Assembly: GCA_029865835.1 (NCBI GenBank)
Contig: JARXAL010000224.1
Coordinates: 1-45,537, forward strand
Source: Verrucomicrobiaceae bacterium
GTDB lineage: Bacteria > Verrucomicrobiota > Verrucomicrobiia > Verrucomicrobiales > Verrucomicrobiaceae
Direction: 5' to 3'
DNA: 45,537 nucleotides
Positions within the stretch are counted from its first letter, which is position 1. Each line of letters opens with the position of its first letter. Shown here in pieces: positions 1 to 11,131 of the stretch. The notes beneath the pieces are model-generated. The model was not told the origin of the DNA and did no database searches. It saw nothing but the letters and a program-made list of their open reading frames with translations. Position numbers and translations under genes: made by a program.

Positions 1-2
1 GC

Positions 3-152
3 CATTCCCCACTCGAAACCGCCACTCTGACCGCCCGCATGCTTGCCGATCAAGGCAGCCTCGCCAAAGAAATGCGCAACCACATGGTTCCACCTCTCAG
101 CCTCCCCAATGCCGCCCACATGACCGCCGAAGCCATCCTTAGCCACCTCTAA
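3..152 (+). CDS. C-terminal end of an unidentified protein (5' truncated by window edge)
   Basis: Open frame 3 from the window edge, ...HSPLETATLTARMLADQGSLAKEMRNHMVPPLSLPNAAHMTAEAILSHL*, stop TAA at 150-152, 10 nt before the next start. Family not recognisable from 49 aa. Confidence 0.55.
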   Translation, partial: HSPLETATLTARMLADQGSLAKEMRNHMVPPLSLPNAAHMTAEAILSHL

Positions 153-162
153 ACCCTCCCCA

Positions 163-771
163 ATGCCCACCCCCTCCATCCTCGGCGACATAGGCAACGT
201 CATCGTTAGCTTCGACTTCCGCATTGCCTTCAGCCGCCTGGCCGCTCGGTCCGATTGTCCCGAAAACGATCTGCTCGACCGTCTCCATCACCTCAAATTG
301 CCTTTCGAAGACGGTCAAATCGACGACCAAACCTTCATCACCCAAGCCATCGATGCCATCGGCTTCAAAGACTCCGCCGCCGATTTCAGCCGAATTTGGT
401 GCGATATCTTCGCCCCAAACCTCGCCCTCACCCGCACCCTCGAACAACTCGCTTCGTCCCACCCCCTCTTCCTCCTCTCCAACACCAGCGGCCTGCACAA
501 AGACTTCCTCTTCGCCCAGTTTCCCGTCTTCAATCTCTTCCGTGGCGGCGTCTACTCCTACTCCGCCAAAGCCTCCAAACCCGGCCCTGAAATTTTTCAA
601 ATCGCCATTGAACAACTCGACCTCGACCCCGCACAAACCTTCTACATCGACGACCTCCTCCCAAACATCGAAACCGCCGCCCGCCTCGGCTTCATCACCC
701 ATCACTACGACCTGACCCAACACCACCTTCTTGAATCCTCTCTCTCCAACTGGACAAACCAACTCTCATAA
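163..771 (+). CDS. HAD-superfamily hydrolase (HAD-IA / YihX-like phosphatase)
   Basis: Motif I-like DIGNVIVSFD, LLSNTSG (motif II), SKPGPEIFQ (motif III Lys), YIDDLLPNI (motif IV). Confidence 0.85.
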   Translation: MPTPSILGDIGNVIVSFDFRIAFSRLAARSDCPENDLLDRLHHLKLPFEDGQIDDQTFITQAIDAIGFKDSAADFSRIWCDIFAPNLALTRTLEQLASSHPLFLLSNTSGLHKDFLFAQFPVFNLFRGGVYSYSAKASKPGPEIFQIAIEQLDLDPAQTFYIDDLLPNIETAARLGFITHHYDLTQHHLLESSLSNWTNQLS

Positions 772-838
772 AAACCGCGCTTGGCATACCCGCAAAGCGT
801 ATGGTACCTGAGGACCTAACCTCTCGATCCCTATTTCC

Positions 839-1342
839 ATGAAATGTGACGTCTGCACCAATGAAGCCACCGTTTTTCTGACCCAAATCATCAATGGGCA
901 GATGACCACGGTGAATTTGTGTGAGACCTGCTCCAAAGCCAAAGGTGTCACCGACGAAATGGGCTTCGGCCTTGCGGAAGCCTTCCTCGGAGCCGGCAAC
1001 ACCACCAACGTCCAACGCAACGACGTCCTCACCTGCCCCTCCTGCGGCTTCACCTCCGCCCAATTGAAAAAGATCGGTCGCATGGGCTGCCCGCATTGCT
1101 ACGACACCTTCCAGGAGGGTCTGGATCAACTCCTTTCCTCAATGCACAAAGGCACCCGCCATCTGGGAAAGATCCCCACCCGCGCCATCGCTGATTCCCG
1201 TCGCAACGCCTCCATGGAAGAACTCAAACACGCACTGCAATCCGCCATCGACGAGGAGCGCTACGAAGAGGCCGCCCGGATCAAAATCGAGATGCAAGCC
1301 TTGCAAACTCCAGCACCTCAAGCGGAATCCCAGGGCGCCTAA
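839..1342 (+). CDS. mcsA: McsA-like zinc-binding UVR-domain protein, activator of the arginine kinase McsB
   Basis: Four CxxC pairs (CDVC, CETC, CPSC, CPHC) and a C-terminal UVR motif (ELKHALQSAIDEERYEEAARIKIEMQAL); directly upstream of mcsB-clpC. Confidence 0.88.
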   Translation: MKCDVCTNEATVFLTQIINGQMTTVNLCETCSKAKGVTDEMGFGLAEAFLGAGNTTNVQRNDVLTCPSCGFTSAQLKKIGRMGCPHCYDTFQEGLDQLLSSMHKGTRHLGKIPTRAIADSRRNASMEELKHALQSAIDEERYEEAARIKIEMQALQTPAPQAESQGA

Positions 1343-1459
1343 ACTTTTTGTGACACCTTCACTCCATCTTTTCACCCACTCTCAAAAGCCGGTCCCCAAC
1401 GCGTCCTTGCGTTCCCTTCATCGCCTAGCCATCGTAATGCTCAGATCCCCTAGCATGCC

Positions 1460-2590
1460 ATGATGCGTTTCTCCACCCTCATCAAAAACCCTGCCGACTG
1501 GATGCGCGGCAGCGGTCCGCATTCGGAGATCGTCATGACCTCAAGGGTTCGCCTCGCCCGGAATCTCAGAGACTATCCCTTCCCCGGCTTCTCCCAGGAA
1601 CAACAACGCGTCGACCTTCTCGCCAATGTCCGATCCGTCGTCGAAGCCCTCCCCGAAATGAAGGATGGGTTCAGCGACGAATACGTCAATCTCTCCAAAA
1701 TCCGCAAACAAGTCCTCGTCGAACGCCACCTCATCAGCCGCGAACACGCCGCCCGCTCCACCGGCTGCGGCGTCGTGGTGGATCGCAAACAGTCGATCTC
1801 CATCATGATCAACGAGGAGGACCACTTCCGCATCCAGGGCATCCGCGCCGGCCTCAACCTCCGCAGCGCCTTCGCCCTCGTCGATCAGGTCGATACCGAA
1901 CTCGAACAAGAACTCGCCTACGCCTTCAGTTCCCGCTTCGGCTACCTCACCGCCTGCCCCACCAACCTCGGCACCGGCATGCGCGCCTCGGTCATGCTTC
2001 ACCTCCCCGCCCTCGTCCTCACCGACCAAATCAGCCAGGTCGTGAAAGCCGTCGGCAAAATCGGCCTCGCCGTCCGCGGTCTCTATGGTGAAGGCACCGA
2101 AGCCCTCGGCAACCTCTTCCAAATCTCCAACCAGCACACCCTGGGAGAAAAAGAGTCCGAAATCATCGCCCAAATCGAAAAAGTCATCGAAGGCGTGGTT
2201 CGTTCTGAAAACATGGCACGGGCCAAGCTCAAAGAGGATAGCCCAACGCACCTCCGGGACCAAATCGGTCGCGCCTACGCCATCCTCCGCCATGCCCACA
2301 TTCTTAGCTCCAAGGAAGCCCTCAATCTCCTCTCACTTCTCCGCCTCGGCGCCGATCTCGACATCGTCCCCGACTGCGACCGCGGCCTCCTCGACATGCT
2401 CCTTCTCGAAATTCAACCCGCCCACCTCCAACTCCAGGCCGAAAGGGAACTCACCCCTGATGAACGCGACATCATGCGCGCGGAAATCACCCGCCTAAGG
2501 TTGCAATCCATTGCCCCCCCCGTTAACGTATCCCATAGCGAATCCCCACCCCCAACTGGAGGCTCATTCCAGGAGACTAATGATGAATAA
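1460..2590 (+). CDS. mcsB: Protein arginine kinase McsB
   Basis: SRVRLARNL, MINEEDHFRIQ and ACPTNLGTGMRASVMLHLP (catalytic Cys loop), plus the RDxxRA-type motif RDIMRA near the C-terminus. Confidence 0.93.
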   Translation: MMRFSTLIKNPADWMRGSGPHSEIVMTSRVRLARNLRDYPFPGFSQEQQRVDLLANVRSVVEALPEMKDGFSDEYVNLSKIRKQVLVERHLISREHAARSTGCGVVVDRKQSISIMINEEDHFRIQGIRAGLNLRSAFALVDQVDTELEQELAYAFSSRFGYLTACPTNLGTGMRASVMLHLPALVLTDQISQVVKAVGKIGLAVRGLYGEGTEALGNLFQISNQHTLGEKESEIIAQIEKVIEGVVRSENMARAKLKEDSPTHLRDQIGRAYAILRHAHILSSKEALNLLSLLRLGADLDIVPDCDRGLLDMLLLEIQPAHLQLQAERELTPDERDIMRAEITRLRLQSIAPPVNVSHSESPPPTGGSFQETNDE

Positions 2591-5126
2591 CTTTACCCCA
2601 CGCGCCCAACAGGTCCTCGCCCTCGCCCGCAAAGAGGCAGATCGTTTCAACCACAACTACGTCGGCACCGAACACATCCTGCTCGGCCTGATCAAACTCG
2701 GCCAGGGCGTCGCCGTCAATGTCCTCCACAAACTCGGTCTCGATCTCGAAACCGTCCGCATGCAAGTGGAGCAACAGGTCGGCTCCGGTCCCGAGACCAA
2801 AATGGTCGGCAACATCCCTTACACCCCTCGCGTGAAGAAGGTCCTCGCCCTCGCTTCCAAAGAAGCCAAGGCCCTCAATCACTCCTACGTCGGCACCGAA
2901 CACATCCTCCTCGGCCTCCTCCGCGAAGGTGAAGGCGTCGCCGCCCAGGTCCTCCGGAACCTCGACATCAATCTCGACAAGGCCCGCAACGAAATCCTCA
3001 AAGAACTCGACCCCAACTTCACCAGCCAGGATGAAGACGAGGACGAAGACGAAGAAGGCAGCAGCAACAGCGGCAACGAGAAAGACCCCAGCGGTCAATC
3101 CGGCTCCAAGAAAGAAAGCAAAACCCCTGCTCTCCGCGCCTTCGGTCGCGATCTCACCGAACTCGCCCAAAAAGGCGAACTCGATCCCGTCATCGGTCGT
3201 GCGGATGAAATCGCCCGCGTCATCCAAATCCTCTGCCGCCGCACCAAAAACAATCCCGTCCTCATCGGTGAAGCCGGTGTCGGCAAAACCGCCATCGTCG
3301 AAGGTCTCGCCCAGGAAATCGCCATCGGCAACGTCCCCGAAATCCTCCGGGAGAAACGCGTCATCACCCTCGACCTCGCCCTCATGGTCGCCGGCACCAA
3401 ATACCGCGGCCAATTCGAAGAGCGCATCAAAGCCGTGATGGACGAAATCCGTCGCAATAAAAACGTCATCCTCTTCATCGACGAACTCCACACCATCGTC
3501 GGCGCAGGATCCGCTGAAGGTGCCATGGATGCCTCCAACATCATCAAACCCGCCCTCTCACGTGGCGAGTTGCAGTGCGTCGGCGCCACCACCCTCAACG
3601 AGTATCGCAAATACATCGAAAAAGACGCCGCTCTCGAACGCCGCTTCCAAATCGTCAAGGTCGAAGAACCCTCCGTCGAAGACGCCATCAAGATCCTTCG
3701 CGGATTGAAGAGCAAATACGAGATGCACCACAAGGCCCGCTTCACCGAGAAGGCCATCGTCGCTGCCGTCGAACTCTCCTCCCGCTACCTCCCTTCCCGT
3801 TTCCTCCCTGACAAGGCAATCGACATCATGGACGAAGCCGGCTCCAAAGCCCGCATCGCCGCCATGACCCGCCCACCCGAACTCAAGGGCATCGAGGAAG
3901 AAATCGAAACCATCCGCATCGAAAAAGAGGAAGCCATCCGCGAGCAGGACTTCGAAAAAGCCGCCCACCTTCGCGACAAGGAAAAGCAGGCCAAAAAACG
4001 CTTCGACGGCCTCCTCGAAACCTGGCGCAATGCTAGCCAGGAAAAAACCGTCGATGTCGATGAGGACGAAATCATGTCCGTCATCGCCAAATGGACCGGC
4101 GTCCCCCTTCAGCGCATGGAACAGGCCGAAGCCGAGAAACTCCTCAAAATGGAGGCCGAACTCAAAAGCCGCGTCATCGGCCAGGACGAAGCCGTCATCG
4201 CCATCTCGAAAGCTCTCCGCCGCTCCCGTGCCGACCTCAAAGATCCACGTCGCCCTATCGGCTCCTTCCTCTTCCTCGGCCCCACCGGCGTCGGCAAAAC
4301 CTTCCTCGCCAAAAACCTCGCCGAATTCATGTTCGGCAGCGCGGATGCCTTGATCCAACTCGACATGTCCGAGTACATGGAGAAACACACCGCCAGCCGC
4401 CTCATCGGAGCCCCTCCCGGATACGTCGGTTATGAAGAAGGCGGCCAACTCTCCGAAGCCGTCCGTCGTCGCCCCTACTCCGTCGTGCTCTTCGACGAAG
4501 TCGAAAAAGCCCACCCGGACGTCATGCACCTCCTCCTTCAGATCCTCGAAGAAGGCCAAGTCACCGACAACTTCGGCCGCAAGATCGACTTCCGCAATAC
4601 CATTGTCATCCTCACCTCCAACATCGGAGCCGAATCCATCAAACGCCAAACCTCCCTCGGTTTCGGCGCCATGGCCCAGGACTCCGCCGATCACGATGGT
4701 ATGAAGGGCAAAATCGGCGAACACGCCAAGAAGTTCTTCAAACCCGAGTTCCTCAATCGTCTGGATGACATCGTTGTCTTCCACATGCTGGACAAGACCG
4801 AACTCACCAGCATCGTCGACCTCGAAGTCAGCAAGGTCCTCACTCGCCTTCGCCACAAGAAGATCGAACTCGTTCTCGACCAAACCGCTCGCGAGTTCCT
4901 CATGAAGGAGGGCTACGATCCTCAATACGGTGCCCGCCCCATGCGTCGCGCCGTCGAGAAACACATCGAAGACCCCCTCGCCGAACACGTCCTCCGTGGC
5001 GACGTCAAAGCCGGTGACCGCGTCCAGGTCATCGCCAACGAAGAGGGCAAAGGCCTCAAATTCACTACCGACGCTCGCGTAACCGAAGACGCCGAACCCG
5101 CCGAAAGCACTTCCGACGCCTCCTAG
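2580..5126 (+). CDS. clpC: ATP-dependent Clp protease ATP-binding subunit ClpC
   Basis: Start [20 protein letters not shown]; two N-domain repeats with [11 protein letters not shown], two AAA+ modules ([25 protein letters not shown]), UVR middle domain. The listed ORF start at 2511 is too long: AGGAG at 2571-2575 precedes ATG 2580, overlapping the mcsB end. Confidence 0.95.
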   Translation: MMNNFTPRAQQVLALARKEADRFNHNYVGTEHILLGLIKLGQGVAVNVLHKLGLDLETVRMQVEQQVGSGPETKMVGNIPYTPRVKKVLALASKEAKALNHSYVGTEHILLGLLREGEGVAAQVLRNLDINLDKARNEILKELDPNFTSQDEDEDEDEEGSSNSGNEKDPSGQSGSKKESKTPALRAFGRDLTELAQKGELDPVIGRADEIARVIQILCRRTKNNPVLIGEAGVGKTAIVEGLAQEIAIGNVPEILREKRVITLDLALMVAGTKYRGQFEERIKAVMDEIRRNKNVILFIDELHTIVGAGSAEGAMDASNIIKPALSRGELQCVGATTLNEYRKYIEKDAALERRFQIVKVEEPSVEDAIKILRGLKSKYEMHHKARFTEKAIVAAVELSSRYLPSRFLPDKAIDIMDEAGSKARIAAMTRPPELKGIEEEIETIRIEKEEAIREQDFEKAAHLRDKEKQAKKRFDGLLETWRNASQEKTVDVDEDEIMSVIAKWTGVPLQRMEQAEAEKLLKMEAELKSRVIGQDEAVIAISKALRRSRADLKDPRRPIGSFLFLGPTGVGKTFLAKNLAEFMFGSADALIQLDMSEYMEKHTASRLIGAPPGYVGYEEGGQLSEAVRRRPYSVVLFDEVEKAHPDVMHLLLQILEEGQVTDNFGRKIDFRNTIVILTSNIGAESIKRQTSLGFGAMAQDSADHDGMKGKIGEHAKKFFKPEFLNRLDDIVVFHMLDKTELTSIVDLEVSKVLTRLRHKKIELVLDQTAREFLMKEGYDPQYGARPMRRAVEKHIEDPLAEHVLRGDVKAGDRVQVIANEEGKGLKFTTDARVTEDAEPAESTSDAS

Positions 5127-5144
5127 AGGTCTTCACTTCAAATC

Positions 5145-5188
5145 ACCTGAACCGTTAGCCTCCCCTGGCACAGCGGTTCAGGTTTTTT
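5145..5188 (+). terminator. Rho-independent terminator downstream of clpC
   Basis: 10-bp stem ACCTGAACCG (5145-5154) / CGGTTCAGGT (5174-5183) followed by a T run. Confidence 0.85.
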
Positions 5189-5215
5189 GTGTCGTCGTTA
5201 ACCCGAACTACGGGT

Positions 5216-7411
5216 TCAGATCTTCCCCAAATAAACCGCCCCCAGCGGCGGCACATCCAGCACCACACTATGCGGCTGCTGTTGCCATTCCCCCGGCGTC
5301 GACAGCATCGCGGGCACATTCAGCACATTGGAACCGCCAAACTCACCCGCATCCGTATTCAACAACTCACGGTAAACACCCGACTCCGCCACTCCCATCC
5401 GATATCCCTTTCTTGGCACCGGTGTTGCATTCACCACCACGTAAACCTTCTCCCCGCTCGGCGCCAAGCGCACAAACACAAACAGGCTCCCATCCGCATC
5501 ATTCGCATCCAGCCATTGAAAACCCCCGGACTGATGACAACTCTCATGCAAAGCCGGATGCCCCGTGTACAAATGATTGAGCGTCCCAACCAGCTTTTGC
5601 AGTCCGGCATGTTCCGCCCCCAAGAACAAATGCCAATCAAGGCTACGTTCGTGACTCCATTCGTTCCATTGCCCGAACTCGCCCCCCATGAACAACAGCT
5701 TCTTCCCCGGATGCGCCCACATCCAGGCATAAAACATCCGTAAGTTCGCAAACTTCTGCCACCGATCCCCCGGCATCTTGTTGATCATCGATCCCTTCCC
5801 ATGCACCACCTCGTCATGGCTCAGCACCAAAATGAAGTTCTCGTCATAGGCATACAACATCGAAAAAGTTGCCTCCCCATGGTGATACTTCCGGTGCACC
5901 GGCTCATGCTCCATGTAACTCAGCGTGTCATTCATCCACCCCATGTTCCACTTGAACCCAAAACCCAACCCACCCGAATCCACAGGCTTCGACACACCCG
6001 GCCACGCCGTGCTTTCCTCCGCAATGATCGTCGTCCCGGGATTCTCTTCGTAACAAACCCGGTTCAACTCCTTCATGAATGCGATCGCATCCAAGTTCTC
6101 CCTTCCCCCAAACGCATTCGGCACCCACTCACCTTCATTGCGGGAATAATCCAGGTACAACATCGACGCTACCGCATCCACTCGCAGGCCATCAATGTGA
6201 TATTCCTTCAGCCAGAACAGCGCATTCGCTACGAGGAAATTCCGCACCTCATTGCGCCCATAGTTGAAGATCAAAGTCCCCCAGTCCTGATGCTCTCCCT
6301 GCCTCGGATCCGCATGCTCAAAAAGGGCCGTACCATCAAACTGCGCCAACCCATGCGAATCCTTGGGAAAATGCCCCGGCACCCAATCCAATATCACCCC
6401 CAACCCCACCTGGTGACACCGGTCCACAAACCCGCGGAACTCATCCGGATTCCCAAACCGGCTTGTCGGAGCATAATAACCCGTCACCTGATACCCCCAG
6501 GAGCCATCAAAAGGGTGCTCAGACATCCCCATGAGCTCAATGTGAGTGAAACCAAGACTCGTCACATACGGAATCAAATCATCCGCCATCTCCCCCCACG
6601 TTTGCCAGCGATTGTCCTCATGCGGCACCCGCTTCCACGATCCAGGATGCACCTCATAAATGCTCATCGCGGACGCATACAAATTCCGATTCCGCCGCTC
6701 CATCATCCACTCCCCGTCACTCCAGGCATACTGCTCCAAATCAAAAGTCAGGCTCGCCGTCTGCGTTCCATGCTGAGAGAAAAAGGCAAAGGGATCGCTC
6801 TTCGTCACAGGATGCCCCTCGGCATTCAACACCTCAAACTTGTAGTGCGCCCCCAACCCAACTCCCGGCAAAAAGATCTCCCAAATGCCCGATTCAATCC
6901 TCAACCGCATCGGGTTCACCCGCCCATCCCACTGGTTAAAATCACCCACCACACTCACCCGTCGCGCATTCGGCGCCCACACCGCAAACTGCATCCCCGC
7001 CACACCATCCAGCGTCTTGGGATGCGCCCCCAGACAGTCATACAACCGTCGATGCGTGCCTTCGCGAAAGTAATACATGTCCTGCTCGCCCAACAACGGT
7101 CCGAACGAGTAGGGGTCTCTCACCCGCCAGCGATGCCCTTCAAACGACTCATACTCCCACTCATATCGCCCCCCCATTTGTTCTTCAGTTAAGAGCAACT
7201 CAAACAACCCATAATGGTGCGCCTTCTCAGCCTCCACTCCGCTCATCGCCCCCTCGTGCCAAAACCAGGCCCGCAGAGCGGTCGGCTGAAAAGTCCGCGC
7301 CACCGCTCGCCCATCCCCTAGCCTCTGTCTCCCCAGAAACCCAAACGAGTTTCCGTGACGTGCTTCCAACAGGGCGAGAACTTCAGGCTGTGGAGAAAGA
7401 TTCCGAGTCAT
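5216..7411 (-). CDS. glgB: 1,4-alpha-glucan branching enzyme
   Basis: GH13 branching-enzyme motifs: WEIFLPG, GFTHIELMGMSEHPFDGSWGYQVTGYYAPTSRFG, DGLRVDAVASMLYLDYSR, IIAEESTAWPGVS, LSHDEVVHGKGS. Confidence 0.96.
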   Translation of the reverse strand: MTRNLSPQPEVLALLEARHGNSFGFLGRQRLGDGRAVARTFQPTALRAWFWHEGAMSGVEAEKAHHYGLFELLLTEEQMGGRYEWEYESFEGHRWRVRDPYSFGPLLGEQDMYYFREGTHRRLYDCLGAHPKTLDGVAGMQFAVWAPNARRVSVVGDFNQWDGRVNPMRLRIESGIWEIFLPGVGLGAHYKFEVLNAEGHPVTKSDPFAFFSQHGTQTASLTFDLEQYAWSDGEWMMERRNRNLYASAMSIYEVHPGSWKRVPHEDNRWQTWGEMADDLIPYVTSLGFTHIELMGMSEHPFDGSWGYQVTGYYAPTSRFGNPDEFRGFVDRCHQVGLGVILDWVPGHFPKDSHGLAQFDGTALFEHADPRQGEHQDWGTLIFNYGRNEVRNFLVANALFWLKEYHIDGLRVDAVASMLYLDYSRNEGEWVPNAFGGRENLDAIAFMKELNRVCYEENPGTTIIAEESTAWPGVSKPVDSGGLGFGFKWNMGWMNDTLSYMEHEPVHRKYHHGEATFSMLYAYDENFILVLSHDEVVHGKGSMINKMPGDRWQKFANLRMFYAWMWAHPGKKLLFMGGEFGQWNEWSHERSLDWHLFLGAEHAGLQKLVGTLNHLYTGHPALHESCHQSGGFQWLDANDADGSLFVFVRLAPSGEKVYVVVNATPVPRKGYRMGVAESGVYRELLNTDAGEFGGSNVLNVPAMLSTPGEWQQQPHSVVLDVPPLGAVYLGKI

Positions 7412-8481
7412 TACCCTTCGATACCCGCCTGGAGCAAAGGCACAAGCCGTTCTTTACACAGCCACCCCCAGTCATGCTCTCGCCAAATGCGCCGTCGCCC
7501 CAGCAGCCACTCATCCGTTCGACACCAACTCGCCATCCTTTCCCCCAATTCTTCCGCCCCGACCTGCGGTTCAAACCAATGCGCCGCCATCCCCATCACC
7601 TCGCGATGCGCCGGCAAATCGCTGCACCAAATCGCCAATCGATGCAGTTTCGCCTCCAGCAAAGGCAATCCAAACCCTTCGCTCCAACTGGGAAAAAACA
7701 ACCCGTCACATAAGGCATAGAGGCTTCTCAGGTCATCATGACCAAGCTCCCTTTCCTCTCCCCCAAACACCACCTGCTGCTCGACTCCAAGCTTCCCCGA
7801 CAATCCCTTCAGTTCATCAAAATAGCGCCTGCCATCGGCTTGATGCGGATCCGGAGCGCCCGTGACAATCAGTCTCGCCTCAACCCCCCGATCCCGAAGA
7901 CTCGCTATCAACCCGATCCCAAGCTCCACATTCTTCCTCCGCACCAGCCTCGCAGGTTGCAACAAGTTGAGATCACTCCCCCACAACTTCCGCACATCTG
8001 CCAACCGCCCCACCCGCTCAGTCAATCCCAAAACACCGGCAGCATCCACCCCATTGGGAATCACCACGACGTCTTCCACCCTCTTGCCCGAGACCCCCGC
8101 CCATTCTCGCGCCCTCAGGTTTGACACCGCCACATCAATCGCTTTCGGCGCCGGTTCCTCCCATCCTGCCTCCGCATACGCAGGATTCACCGCAGCCACG
8201 TCGTGAACCCAATTCACCCAACACACCCCGACGCTCTTCTCCGCCAGTCCGGTCAACTCCCTCGTCCAAGCCAAATCAAACGGCATTGTAAACACATTGT
8301 GCACGATCACCGCATCAAACCCACCCTCCTCAAGTCTTCTCCGGAACACTTCACGCTCGGCCGCACCGAACACCCAGACCGTCCAACCCAACCGCTCCAT
8401 CGCCCGCGCCTGCTCCCCCACAACACGCTCCACGCCACCCACCACAGGTGGCTTCGTGTAATGCAGGATCGCTAGGCGCAT
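7411..8481 (-). CDS. Family-4-like glycosyltransferase
   Basis: N-terminal GGVERVVGEQARAMERLGW; C-terminal LFFPSWSEGFGLPLLEAK (EGFGLPxLE). Stop overlaps the glgB start (TAATG). Confidence 0.88.
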   Translation of the reverse strand: MRLAILHYTKPPVVGGVERVVGEQARAMERLGWTVWVFGAAEREVFRRRLEEGGFDAVIVHNVFTMPFDLAWTRELTGLAEKSVGVCWVNWVHDVAAVNPAYAEAGWEEPAPKAIDVAVSNLRAREWAGVSGKRVEDVVVIPNGVDAAGVLGLTERVGRLADVRKLWGSDLNLLQPARLVRRKNVELGIGLIASLRDRGVEARLIVTGAPDPHQADGRRYFDELKGLSGKLGVEQQVVFGGEERELGHDDLRSLYALCDGLFFPSWSEGFGLPLLEAKLHRLAIWCSDLPAHREVMGMAAHWFEPQVGAEELGERMASWCRTDEWLLGRRRIWREHDWGWLCKERLVPLLQAGIEG

Positions 8482-8487
8482 GACGCA

Positions 8488-11058
8488 TCACACCACCACA
8501 TTCACCAATTTGCCGGGAACCACGATGATCTTCTTCACCGGCTTCCCTTCCATGAACTCCTGCACCCTCGCGCTCGCTAAGGCAATCTTCTCCACCTCTT
8601 CCTTCGCAGCGCCCACCGGCACTACGGCCTTGTCCCTCAACTTGCCGTTGACCTGAAACACGATCTCCACCTCGTCCTCCACCAGAGCCGCAGGATCAAA
8701 CACGGGCCAGACCGAATCCGCCACAAACCCAGCAGCCGCCTTCTCCGGGAACACCCCCCTCAAAAGCGCGTTCAACTCCTCCGCCACATGCGGCGCAAAC
8801 GGACTCAACACCCGCAGGAAAATCCCCACCACACTTGCAGGCCTCACCTCACTCTGCGTCAGCGCATTGGTCAAAATCATCATCTGGCTGATCGCCGTGT
8901 TGAAGCTCAATTTCTCAATGTCCTCTCCGCATTTCTTGATCGTCTCATGCAGCACCTTGGTCAGTTTCTTCTCGGGTGCCACATCCTGCAACTGACTGGA
9001 AACCACCCATTCCCCAGCTTGGTCTTGCTCCATCACTACCCGCCACACTCGCGCCAGGAATCGATGCACCCCCTCCACCCCCTTCATGCTCCATGGCTTC
9101 ACCTGTTCCAGCGGTCCCATGAACATCTCATAAAGGCGCAAGGAATCCGCCCCATACTCCGCCACCACATCGTCAGGATTCACCACATTCCCTCGGCTCT
9201 TCGACATCTTCTGTCCGTCCTCTCCCATGATTAACCCCTGATTCACCAGCCGCTGAAACGGCTCCGGCGTGCTCACAAACCCAAGATCAAACAGCACCTT
9301 GTGCCAAAACCGGGCATACAACAAATGCAGCACCGCATGCTCCGTCCCACCCACATACAAATCCACTCCGCCCGGCTTGCCTCCACCCATCCAATAGCGC
9401 TCCGCCTCCTCACTCACAAACCGCTCAGTGTTCGCCGCATCGCAATACCGCAGGTAATACCAGCACGATCCCGCCCACTGCGGCATCGTGTTCAATTCCC
9501 GCCTCGCCGTCTCCGAATAGCGCACCCAGTCCGTCGCCTTCGACAACGGCGGTTCCGGCGTCCCCGTCGGCTTAAAGTCCTCCATCTCCGGTGGCACGAC
9601 AGGTAACTCACTGTCCGCCACGGCCCGATGACTCCCATCCTCCCAAACAATCGGGAACGGCTCCCCCCAATACCGCTGCCGGCTGAACAACCAGTCGCGC
9701 AGCTTATAATTCACTGTCCCACGACCCAAACCCTTCTCCTCCAACCAAGCCGCCATCTTCACCTTCGCCTCAGCCGTCGTCAGCCCATCCAAAAACCCCG
9801 AGTTCACCGCCACACCATCATCCGTGAACCCCTGCCACTTCACGCCCTCCGGCGGTTGCACCACCTGCTTGATCGGCAACTTGAACAACTCTGCAAACTC
9901 AAAGTCCCGCTCGTCATGCCCCGGCACCGCCATGATCGCTCCCGTCCCATATCCCATCAAAACATAGTCAGCGATCCAAATCGGAATCCGTTCCCCATTC
10001 ACCGGATTGATTGCATACGCCCCGGTAAACACACCGCTCTTCTCCTTCGCCAACTCGGTCCGCTCCAAGTCTGACTTCGACATCACCGTCCTCTGATACA
10101 CCTCAACCGCCCCACGCTGCTCAGCCGTCGTGATCTCGCTCACCAAAGAATGCTCAGGGGCCAACACCATGTAGGTCGCCCCAAACAACGTGTCCGGCCG
10201 CGTCGTGAAAACCATCACCTCCCGCTCAAATTCTGCGATCTTGAAGGTCACATGCGCCCCCTCACTCCGCCCGATCCAGTTGCGCTGAAGCAATCGAATA
10301 CTCTCAGGCCAGTCCAGCCCATCCAACTCATCAATCAACCTTTGCGCATACGCCGTGATCCGCAGCATCCACTGCCGCATCGGACGCCGCTCCACAGGGA
10401 ACCCACCCACCTCGCTCTTGCCATCCACCACTTCCTCATTCGCCAACACCGTCCCCAACTCCGGGCACCAGTTCACCGGCGCCTCACTCACATACGCCAG
10501 CCGCCGCGCATCAATCTCCTCCCGACTCATCCCCTTCGCTTCCAACTCACTCACCGGCCGCGCCTTGCCCGTCACCTCATCGACATAACTGTTGTACAAC
10601 TTCAAAAAGATCCACTGCGTCCACTTGAAATACCCCGGATCCGTCGTGTTCACCTCCCGACTCCAGTCATACGCAAATCCCAATCGCTTCAACTGCCCCC
10701 GAAATCCCTCGATGTTCTTCTCCGTGGTCTTCCGTGGATGCTGCCCCGTCTTGATGGCATACTGCTCCGCCGGCAAACCAAATGCATCCCATCCCATCGG
10801 ATGCAGCACATTGAACCCCGACATCTTCTTGAACCGCCCAATGATATCCGTCGCCGTATAACCCTCCGGATGCCCCACATGCAATCCCTGACCACTCGGG
10901 TAAGGAAACATGTCCAGGACATAATACTTCGGCTTGGAAGCATCAAAATCAGCATCTCCCGGATTCGGTGTCCGGAAGGCTTGGGCGCCCTCCCACTGGT
11001 CTTGCCATTTCGGCTCAAATTCGTCGAAGGGGAACGGTCTGCGTTGGTCGCTGCTCAT
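8488..11058 (-). CDS. leuS: Leucyl-tRNA synthetase
   Basis: [56 protein letters not shown] (HIGH-type), [14 protein letters not shown] (KMSKS). Confidence 0.97.
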   Translation of the reverse strand: MSSDQRRPFPFDEFEPKWQDQWEGAQAFRTPNPGDADFDASKPKYYVLDMFPYPSGQGLHVGHPEGYTATDIIGRFKKMSGFNVLHPMGWDAFGLPAEQYAIKTGQHPRKTTEKNIEGFRGQLKRLGFAYDWSREVNTTDPGYFKWTQWIFLKLYNSYVDEVTGKARPVSELEAKGMSREEIDARRLAYVSEAPVNWCPELGTVLANEEVVDGKSEVGGFPVERRPMRQWMLRITAYAQRLIDELDGLDWPESIRLLQRNWIGRSEGAHVTFKIAEFEREVMVFTTRPDTLFGATYMVLAPEHSLVSEITTAEQRGAVEVYQRTVMSKSDLERTELAKEKSGVFTGAYAINPVNGERIPIWIADYVLMGYGTGAIMAVPGHDERDFEFAELFKLPIKQVVQPPEGVKWQGFTDDGVAVNSGFLDGLTTAEAKVKMAAWLEEKGLGRGTVNYKLRDWLFSRQRYWGEPFPIVWEDGSHRAVADSELPVVPPEMEDFKPTGTPEPPLSKATDWVRYSETARRELNTMPQWAGSCWYYLRYCDAANTERFVSEEAERYWMGGGKPGGVDLYVGGTEHAVLHLLYARFWHKVLFDLGFVSTPEPFQRLVNQGLIMGEDGQKMSKSRGNVVNPDDVVAEYGADSLRLYEMFMGPLEQVKPWSMKGVEGVHRFLARVWRVVMEQDQAGEWVVSSQLQDVAPEKKLTKVLHETIKKCGEDIEKLSFNTAISQMMILTNALTQSEVRPASVVGIFLRVLSPFAPHVAEELNALLRGVFPEKAAAGFVADSVWPVFDPAALVEDEVEIVFQVNGKLRDKAVVPVGAAKEEVEKIALASARVQEFMEGKPVKKIIVVPGKLVNVVV

Positions 11059-11131
11059 AAAAGGGAGCCATCACCAAACCCCGCCCCAGCCAACACGCAA
11101 GCCGGGATTCAACAGGATCGCTGCGGGACCC

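Noticed and set aside
3558-4988. 476-aa minus-strand ORF opposite clpC
   Set aside because: Antisense shadow of a clear ClpC CDS; low-complexity Glu/Gly/Phe composition from GC-rich codon bias, no recognisable domain.
5801-7192. 463-aa plus-strand ORF opposite glgB
   Set aside because: His/Arg/Pro-rich shadow ORF; glgB on the minus strand is unambiguous. Same for 10150..11211, 10934..12169 and 32083..32919.
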